A stretch of 8,794 nt of DNA, from the NCBI GenBank assembly GCA_002718935.1, contig PBFV01000014.1, positions 1 to 8,794 of the forward strand, given 5' to 3'. The notes beneath the pieces were generated by a model, which worked only from the letters and a program-made list of their open reading frames with translations, was not told the DNA's origin and ran no database searches. Positions 1 through 8,794 of this stretch are shown piece after piece; positions within the stretch are counted from its first letter, which is position 1, and every line of letters begins with the position of its first letter. Made by a program: the position numbers and the translations under genes. Source of the stretch: Verrucomicrobiales bacterium (lineage in GTDB: Bacteria; Verrucomicrobiota; Verrucomicrobiia; Limisphaerales; UBA1100).

Positions 1-44
1 TTGAGGGAGAAATCGGGGGCTTTGGAGCCAGCTTCAATTGCCAT
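1..44 (-). CDS. Peroxiredoxin (AhpC/TSA or Bcp type), N-terminal fragment
   Basis: Only the first 14 codons are in the window; the gene runs off the left edge. Read on the minus strand from ATG at 44-42 they give MAIEAGSKAPDFSL. This matches the start of thioredoxin-dependent peroxiredoxins, where a short strand is followed by G-x-KAPDF-x-L ahead of the peroxidatic cysteine domain. Proteins of this family reduce hydrogen peroxide and organic peroxides in the cytoplasm. The catalytic Cys lies outside the window, so the subclass (Bcp/PrxQ or AhpC-like) cannot be decided. No Shine-Dalgarno sequence is visible just before the ATG, but a strong sigma-70-like promoter lies 34 bases upstream. The gene is divergent from the prepilin pair. 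The family call rests on a short but characteristic motif. Confidence 0.72.
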   Translation of the reverse strand, partial: MAIEAGSKAPDFSL

Positions 45-77
45 GTTGTATTGGGTTAAGGGTTGTCTTGGGGCGGG

Positions 78-106
78 TTTATAGGGCGGGGATGGTGGGC
101 TATCAA
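78..106 (-). promoter_or_regulatory. Sigma-70-type promoter for the peroxiredoxin gene
   Basis: On the minus strand, TTGATA (106-101) and TATAAA (83-78) are separated by exactly 17 bases. Each hexamer differs from the housekeeping consensus (TTGACA, TATAAT) at one position. Transcription would start near position 71, leaving a leader of about 27 bases before the peroxiredoxin ATG at 44. The orientation and distance fit the downstream gene, so this is probably its promoter. No operator-like inverted repeat was evident around it. Confidence 0.65.
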
Positions 107-239
107 ACTGGATTCCCAATTTACGGGAGTATTATGTAACCGCCGGTCGTCCATCTAACGTCCAGTAGGGAAGATTTGCCACTGGCATGGCTTGCTTGGA
201 AGTGGTAGTTTGGGCCGAGGTTTGCAGACCCACGGACCC

Positions 240-1370
240 GTGAAAAACGAGAATAGACCCATATCGGCCCGTAGACGCGGGTTCACTCTGGTGGAGATGC
301 TGGTGGTTATCACCGTCATAGGCATTCTCGCCGCCATGCTCCTCCCTGCTTTAGCCAAGGCCCGCAAAAAAGGTCGGCGCACTAAGAGCATAAACAACCA
401 GCGCCAAATCGGAATTGCTTACGAATCTTACCTTGGAGACAATCAGGGATGGTATCCGGAGGTGCGTGGCATCGCGGGGGTCGGAGGCAAGCTTGGGCAG
501 TTCGCGCAACTGGTGAAGCCTGCACAGATCACGGCGCCCAATACCTCTTTCAACGAGTTCGCCGCAGAACGTTTTGAAAAGATGAAACGTTTTGTCACGC
601 AGGCGCCTGACGCAGTGGCGGAGGTTTACGGTGCCACCACACCACCCGAGGCTAGGCCGTTAAACCAATACATTGATGATCCCGAGATTTTTCATGATCC
701 TGCGGACATCGGAGGTACTTGGTTCAATGTGGACAGTTGCTGGGAGGCGTTTGGAAACAGCTATCAGCCGGCGGTGGCGGATGATTTTTTTCGTGTACGC
801 CATGTTTTGGGTGAACGCACGGAGGACGCGGGTTGGGACAACAAAAGAAAGCGCTTGGTTAGCACGCCGTGGACCGGTAACCGCGAAACTCCCGGCACAC
901 CGGCGTGGTGGAAGAAGGAAGCAGAGTTTACCCCAACCGCGCCCAGCGAGGGTGACGACGAGCCCCCGGGTCGTTCAATGCACTTTTCCGAGATGCGCCG
1001 GCCGGACAACAAGATTGTACAGGGTGACTGGAACTGGCCCTATGACAAGGATGACACATGGCATGCCGACAAGGGTGAGGGTGGTCATGTGATGCTCTAT
1101 GGCGACGGCCATTCCGAGTACTTTAAATTTCCGCCCTCTGAGGTGATGATGGCTTGGCTCAAGCCACCCCGTATCAAGGGTCGTAAGCGCGGGCAGGGAG
1201 GTTTTTACACTTATGACAACGACGCATTCCATCGGCGCGTACCCGATATCCGCATTGTCAAGGGCAACCGCAAGGAATACGAAGCATTGAAAGCCAACGT
1301 GGAGTCTTACAACCTCAGTGGCTCCGGAAAGCGTTACAATTACATTGATCCCGATTTCCTATGGTGGTGA
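240..1370 (+). CDS. Prepilin/pseudopilin-like protein with N-terminal methylation motif (paralog 1)
   Basis: A 376-residue protein if started at GTG 240. It has a basic leader (MKNENRPISARRRG), the prepilin peptidase motif G|FTLVEM with Glu at mature position 5, and a hydrophobic helix of about 20 residues (LVVITVIGILAAMLLPAL). A basic stretch and the block SINNQRQIGIAYESYL follow. The C-terminal half carries GDWNWP and then an H-x13-DG element (WHADKGEGGHVMLYGDGH), a longer-spaced version of the H-x9-DG domain seen in PVC-group prepilin-like proteins. The chain ends DPDFLWW. Such proteins are inserted in the inner membrane by Sec, cleaved by a PilD-type peptidase and may assemble into type II secretion or pilus-like filaments; the exact role is unknown. 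GTG 240 is chosen because it gives a normal 14-residue leader. An in-frame TTG at 192 would give a 30-residue leader. No good Shine-Dalgarno sequence precedes GTG 240. Confidence 0.85.
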   Translation: MKNENRPISARRRGFTLVEMLVVITVIGILAAMLLPALAKARKKGRRTKSINNQRQIGIAYESYLGDNQGWYPEVRGIAGVGGKLGQFAQLVKPAQITAPNTSFNEFAAERFEKMKRFVTQAPDAVAEVYGATTPPEARPLNQYIDDPEIFHDPADIGGTWFNVDSCWEAFGNSYQPAVADDFFRVRHVLGERTEDAGWDNKRKRLVSTPWTGNRETPGTPAWWKKEAEFTPTAPSEGDDEPPGRSMHFSEMRRPDNKIVQGDWNWPYDKDDTWHADKGEGGHVMLYGDGHSEYFKFPPSEVMMAWLKPPRIKGRKRGQGGFYTYDNDAFHRRVPDIRIVKGNRKEYEALKANVESYNLSGSGKRYNYIDPDFLWW

Positions 1371-2251
1371 CCCCACGTCAACACGGCCCCCGCCGGACAC
1401 GCGCTGCTTTCACCCTCATTGAGTTGATCATTGTCATGCTGGTGCTCGGCATTCTGGCCAGCATCCTGCTTCCTTCCTTGACCAAGGCTAAGCGGCGTGG
1501 CATGCGCACCCGCAGTATCAACAACCAGAAACAGATCGGCGTCGCTTATCGCGCCTACATTGAGGACAATCGTGATTATTACCCGCAGGTTCGCGGTTTT
1601 GCGGGTGTCGGTGGCAAGGTTGGCGCATTGGCCTCACAGTGGCGCGATGTGAAACCTTCCGATCAAGACGTCGCCTTGATGGGGGCCGATACTCCGGAGG
1701 ATGAACGGCCGCTAAACAAGTATGTGACCAACATTGATATTTTCCATGATCCAGCGGACAACGGGGGTACCAAGTTTGGCGTCGACAGTTGCTTTGAGGC
1801 GTTGGGCAATAGCTACCAGCCGCAAGTGGGTTCAGACTTTTTTCGCGTCAAACGGGTGTTGGGCGAACTGGCTGAGCTGAAGGATAGCTATGCTTGGCGT
1901 TCCATTCGCGACGATGAAATCCGTGAGAGCCCCAGCAACAAGATTATTCAGGGCGACTGGAATTGGCCGTGGGACTCCGCCGACAGTTGGCATGGCGACA
2001 AAGGTGAGGCCGGTCACGTGATGCTTTATCATGACGGCCATGCTGCCTACTATGTTTTCCCGCCGTCAGAACTCATGGCGAGCTGGGCGTATGTGCCTCA
2101 AAAAAGGGCGACTGACGGCTCGCCGCTTGTGGATTCCCGCAACAACTTGATACTCGATCACGAAAAGTTTCGCGCTGAATCTCCTGCGGAATACCGCAAG
2201 ATTGGGAACCGGGATGCGCTTTACGTGGATCGGGGATTTGAGTGGTGGTGA
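1361..2251 (+). CDS. Prepilin/pseudopilin-like protein (paralog 2)
   Basis: A 296-residue paralog of the preceding gene, overlapping it by 10 bases (ATGGTGGTGA); starts at GTG 1364 or 1367 are also possible. The leader MVVTPRQHGPRRTRAA is followed by FTLIELIIVMLVLGILASILLP, with Glu at mature position 5. The residue before the expected cleavage site is Ala16 rather than the usual Gly. It shares with its neighbour SINNQKQIGVAYRAY, VRGFAGVGGK, IFHDPADNGGT, VDSCFEALGNSYQP, GDWNWP, the H-x13-DG element (WHGDKGEAGHVMLYHDGH), FPPSE and a WW C-terminus. It lacks two segments present in paralog 1: part of the region after VGGK and a proline-rich stretch before the GDWNWP block. The overlap and lack of a Shine-Dalgarno sequence suggest translational coupling. 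A surface or periplasmic filament subunit is likely by family; the substrate or partner is unknown. Confidence 0.85.
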   Translation: MVVTPRQHGPRRTRAAFTLIELIIVMLVLGILASILLPSLTKAKRRGMRTRSINNQKQIGVAYRAYIEDNRDYYPQVRGFAGVGGKVGALASQWRDVKPSDQDVALMGADTPEDERPLNKYVTNIDIFHDPADNGGTKFGVDSCFEALGNSYQPQVGSDFFRVKRVLGELAELKDSYAWRSIRDDEIRESPSNKIIQGDWNWPWDSADSWHGDKGEAGHVMLYHDGHAAYYVFPPSELMASWAYVPQKRATDGSPLVDSRNNLILDHEKFRAESPAEYRKIGNRDALYVDRGFEWW

Positions 2252-2262
2252 TTCGTTAACCC

Positions 2263-2290
2263 ACTAGCGCCCTGACAGGGTCTTGCTGGT
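2263..2290. terminator. Hairpin between convergent genes, possible bidirectional terminator
   Basis: In the 38-base gap between two convergent stop codons, ACTAGC (2263-2268) can pair with GCTGGT (2285-2290), with one G-U. Stacked directly on it, GCCCT (2269-2273) pairs with AGGGT (2277-2281) around a GAC loop, leaving CTT as a bulge. The position suits a terminator serving both operons. No run of T follows on either strand, so intrinsic termination would be weak; it may instead be a 3' stabilising structure. Confidence 0.35.
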
Positions 2291-3752
2291 CACTGTGTTT
2301 CCCCTCGCTTGATTTTCCGCAATTGATCGTTCCCGGTGTGGTTTGTGTAAAACTCATCAAGAGGGAAACAGCCGCTGACCAAGCCATTGCGGGGGGCGGT
2401 TGTGCAGTCGCTGAAGGTGCGACAGATGTTACGTTTTTCAAGGGTTCCTTTTTCGAGAATGTCAGCGGGGAGGTGGGGATACGACAGAGTCATGCGTCCA
2501 AGTCCGATAAGGTCCGCGCCACCCTCGCGAATGATGGCTGTGGCGACATGCGGGAGGTACTCCTGTAAATAGCTGTATCCGGTGCCGATCAGCGCCATGT
2601 CCGCTGGTAGCTCGGCGCGGAGTTTGGCCGCGACGTACAGTAGACGAGCAACGTCGATTAGAGGATCGTGAGCAGGTTGGTAGCCGTCGCTGGGCGGATA
2701 GGCGGCGGGGCGTTGGCAATGTGGGTTGTAGTAGGGGGAACCACCGGAAATGTTGATGAGCTTGACCCCAAGTTCGGCGCACAGTTTCAGAAACGCAAAC
2801 GACTCGGTGAGATCGATGCTGGTGGGATCGTCGTGATTGATGCCAAACTGAAAGGGATACGGTGCGCTGAATGCGTCCGGGATGCCGGGGCCAGGTTTGC
2901 CCGGCTGGGTGAGAGTTGGGTCGGGCCGATGCGGCACGAGATCAAACGCGCTCAGGCGGACGCCAAGGTCTATTGCATTTCCCTCTGACCGGATGCCAGC
3001 GACAATTTGGCGGAGCATCCGTGTGCGATTTTCAAAGCTGCCTCCGTAATTGCCAGGGCGCGTGTGGGCTCCCAGAAGTTCGTGCAGCAGATAGCCGTGG
3101 CAATGCTTGAGGTCGATAAAATCCGCACCGGCATCGTACGCTATGCGGGCGGCTTTCACGTAGTCTTCACTAAGATCATCCAGCTCAGTGTCTGTGAAGA
3201 CTTGGGCATCGCTGGTGACATGAAATTTGGCGTCAAGGATTGGGTGACGGTAGGCTACGCGGGGCTCGTATTTGGATTTCTCATTTGGCCGGCAAAATCG
3301 GCCGGAATGGGTCAGTTGGAAGCCGATGGCAAAATCTTCAGGGTCACCGTGCAACTCACGGTGGGCAGTGGTGGCAATCTCCTTGAGTTCAACGAGGTCG
3401 GTCGCACCGATAACGAGTTGGTTGGGGTTCGCCCGGCCATCGGGGCGTACAGCCATCGCCTCGCCACCGTAAATGAGCTTCGCACCACTTTCCCCAAACC
3501 GTCGCCAACGTCTTCGCACGAGGTCAGTGGCGCGGCCGTCGGTGGTGCCGTCCCAGCCCTCCATGGGGTGGATGGCGAACCTGTTGCCGATGGTCTTGCC
3601 GTTGATTTTAATCCCGGGTACAGGTTCGCCAAGCAGGACGGGGTCGGGCTCTTCTGCGCAAGGAATGTTGAGATCCAACTTCGAGATATGCGCGCGAAAA
3701 GCCTCCACGGTCCTAAGTGACGGCACGCGGGTGAGTTTGAAGGGGGCGGCCA

Positions 3753-3753
<1 letters not shown>
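2290..3753 (-). CDS. NADH:flavin oxidoreductase, Old Yellow Enzyme family
   Basis: A 487-residue single-domain FMN-binding TIM barrel. Visible family motifs are NRFAIHPMEGWDG (57-69), GFQLTHSGR (144-152, with the flavin-contacting Gln146), FIDLKHCHGYLLHELL (212-227), YGGSFENRTR (236-245), GVRLS (264-268, Arg266 expected near FMN) and ADLIGLGR (413-420, phosphate-binding). It is longer than the usual 360-400 residues because of an N-terminal extension of about 45 residues and a proline-rich insert near 275-305. The C-terminus has C444, C450 and C462 (C-x5-C-x11-C), unlike the 4Fe-4S cluster spacing of 2,4-dienoyl-CoA reductases, and no FAD/NAD domain follows. Family members reduce C=C bonds next to carbonyls with NAD(P)H; the substrate here is unknown. 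The ATG shares one base with the upstream stop (TAATG), implying coupled translation with the DHDPS-like gene. Confidence 0.88.
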
Positions 3754-7761
<4,008 letters not shown>

Positions 7762-7822
7762 CTTGCTCAGGTAAAACGTTGAACCTATGCCAAGAACACT
7801 CCTGCGTCGAGCCTTTCCGCCC

Positions 7823-8653
7823 TCAATTCAAGTGTTCCGCCGCCTTTTCAGGGGTAACTCCATCGTGTACCAGTGCCATCAATGCCTGAGTCATCCCTCG
7901 TGGGTTCGCATGCTGAATCACATTGCGGCCGTACACGATCCCCTTTGCTCCCTGTGCCATGAGGGCGTGCGTGCGACGCAGGATTTCCTCATCGGAAACC
8001 TTTCCTCCACCACGTACGAGCACAGGGACGCGTCCCGCCACCTCGATCACTTCATGGTAAACTTCCGGGTCATCCGTCGGATCTGCCTTGATAACGTCGG
8101 CTCCCAGTTCCACCGCCTGACGCACCAGCGGCTTGATTTTCTCCAAGTCACCATCCACCTGATATCCTCCGGCTTCCTCGTTCGGCTTGAACACCAGTGG
8201 CTCGATCATTAACGGCATGCCGATCCGGTCGCATTCTGATTTTAGCTTGAGGATGTTTTGCAAACAATGATCCGTCACTTCTGCTGCTCGCGGAATGCGG
8301 AACAGGTTTACCACCACGCATGCCGCGTCAAGTCGAACCGCCTGTTCAACCGGTTGCTCGATCATGCGGCTGAAGAGGATTTTCGGCAACTGTGTCCCAT
8401 ACACGTTCGCCACGTCCGTCCGCAGCACCAGTGAGGGCTTTTCGCGCCCCGCCATTCCCTGAAGTAATGGTGCCTGTCCCACCGTCAACTGTATCGCATC
8501 TGGCCCCGCTTCCACCAGTGTTTGCACCGCAGACTCTAAGTTCTCGATGCCTTGCAGAAAACTCAACTGATTGAAAAACCCGTGATCCACCGCCACGTCA
8601 AAACAACATCCCGACTTGGCGTTAAACAAACGATTTAAACGATACTCCTTCAT
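7823..8653 (-). CDS. Class I aldolase, DhnA/FbaB (DeoC/LacD) family
   Basis: A 276-residue TIM-barrel aldolase. Family features are FDVAVDHGF (18-26) with the conserved Asp-His pair, EPLVFKP (151-157), GADVIKADPTDD (184-195) with the likely Schiff-base Lys189, VRGGGK (213-218) and GIVYGRNVIQH (238-248), both typical phosphate-binding loops, and an ending HDGVTPEKAAEHL. Members include archaeal-type fructose-bisphosphate aldolase, LsrF and 2-amino-3,7-dideoxy-heptulosonate synthase. Sequence alone does not fix which substrate is used here; a sugar-phosphate aldolase is the safest call. The start is supported by AAGAGG seven bases upstream of ATG. It is the first gene of the minus-strand cluster, 61 bases before secA and 53 bases after the end of the dGTPase-like gene. 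Confidence 0.88.
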   Translation of the reverse strand: MKEYRLNRLFNAKSGCCFDVAVDHGFFNQLSFLQGIENLESAVQTLVEAGPDAIQLTVGQAPLLQGMAGREKPSLVLRTDVANVYGTQLPKILFSRMIEQPVEQAVRLDAACVVVNLFRIPRAAEVTDHCLQNILKLKSECDRIGMPLMIEPLVFKPNEEAGGYQVDGDLEKIKPLVRQAVELGADVIKADPTDDPEVYHEVIEVAGRVPVLVRGGGKVSDEEILRRTHALMAQGAKGIVYGRNVIQHANPRGMTQALMALVHDGVTPEKAAEHLN

Positions 8654-8660
8654 GCGTCCG

Positions 8661-8666
8661 CCTCTT
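8661..8666 (-). promoter_or_regulatory. Shine-Dalgarno site of the aldolase gene
   Basis: On the minus strand, AAGAGG lies seven bases before the ATG at 8653, an ideal spacing. It is the clearest ribosome binding site in the window, as most other genes start by overlap with the gene before them, and it fixes the aldolase start. Confidence 0.7.
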
Positions 8667-8706
8667 ATAGTGGACCTCCAACTTCAAGGCGAATCGAAAC
8701 CACCCC

Positions 8707-8794
8707 TCAAAGTCTCAAACGCCTGTGCTCCAGCAATACGTATCGATCCGTCATTCCCGCCAAGTAATCGCAAATTGCCCGATGCAACCCTTCG
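8707..8794 (-). CDS. dGTP triphosphohydrolase-like protein (HD domain), C-terminal fragment
   Basis: The last 28 codons and stop of a gene that enters from the right edge. Read from 8793 down to 8707 they include HRAICDYLAGMTDRY followed by VLLEHRRLRL and TGA. The DY-(I/L/V)-AGMTDRY signature near the C-terminus is characteristic of deoxyguanosinetriphosphate triphosphohydrolase-like proteins, which hydrolyse dNTPs to deoxynucleosides and triphosphate. The catalytic HD residues lie outside the window. The gene ends 53 bases before the aldolase start on the same strand, so it could belong to the same transcript. Confidence 0.82.
   Translation of the reverse strand, partial: EGLHRAICDYLAGMTDRYVLLEHRRLRL

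Noticed and set aside
107..135. Plus-strand promoter for the prepilin pair
   Set aside because: TATTAT at 130-135 is a fair -10 hexamer, but no acceptable -35 lies 16-18 bases upstream (about ACTGGA), so it is not called.
192..239. TTG start for prepilin paralog 1
   Set aside because: It would give a 30-residue leader and its nearest purine-rich site is 18 bases away; GTG 240 gives a standard leader. It cannot be fully excluded.
3007..3720. 237-codon open frame on the plus strand
   Set aside because: It is wholly antisense to the flavin oxidoreductase, whose motifs are clear; the translation shows no recognisable family.
8654..8706. Promoter for the aldolase-secA cluster
   Set aside because: TATAAG and TTGAAG occur on the minus strand but only 12 bases apart and next to the ribosome site; the gap is too short to support a confident promoter.

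Overview
The window looks like a stretch of chromosome from a member of the PVC group of bacteria, most likely Verrucomicrobiota. This is inferred from two tandem prepilin-like proteins with an N-terminal methylation motif, an LLPALAKA-type segment, a following NNQ(R/K)QIG block and an H-x13-DG element, a style abundant in Verrucomicrobiota, Lentisphaerae and Planctomycetes. SecA also carries the long insertion known from Bacteroidota and relatives. Base composition is moderately GC-rich. There are no signs of phage, IS elements, CRISPR arrays or RNA genes.

Layout. Positions 1-44 (minus) hold the first codons of a peroxiredoxin that runs off the left edge, with a near-consensus promoter at 78-106. 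From about 240 to 2251 (plus) lie two overlapping, paralogous prepilin/pseudopilin-like genes. They converge on a four-gene minus-strand cluster (8653 down to 2290): a DhnA/FbaB-type class I aldolase, secA, a divergent dihydrodipicolinate-synthase-family (class I aldolase fold) protein and an Old Yellow Enzyme-family flavin oxidoreductase. A hairpin sits between the convergent stop codons. At the right edge (8707-8794, minus) are the last codons of a dGTP triphosphohydrolase-like protein.

How the genes may work together. SecA is the ATPase that drives export through SecYEG, and prepilins are typically Sec-dependent membrane proteins, but the two are on opposite strands and the link is only circumstantial. 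The last two genes of the minus cluster are tightly coupled: an 11-base overlap joins secA to the DHDPS-like gene, and TAATG joins that gene to the oxidoreductase. Both enzymes depart from textbook family motifs: the synthase-like protein lacks the GTTGE and tyrosine motifs of DapA, and the oxidoreductase has an unusual C-x5-C-x11-C tail. They are the best candidate here for an uncharacterised two-enzyme pathway. The other notable item is the prepilin pair with matching WW C-termini, one of which has Ala instead of Gly before the cleavage site.
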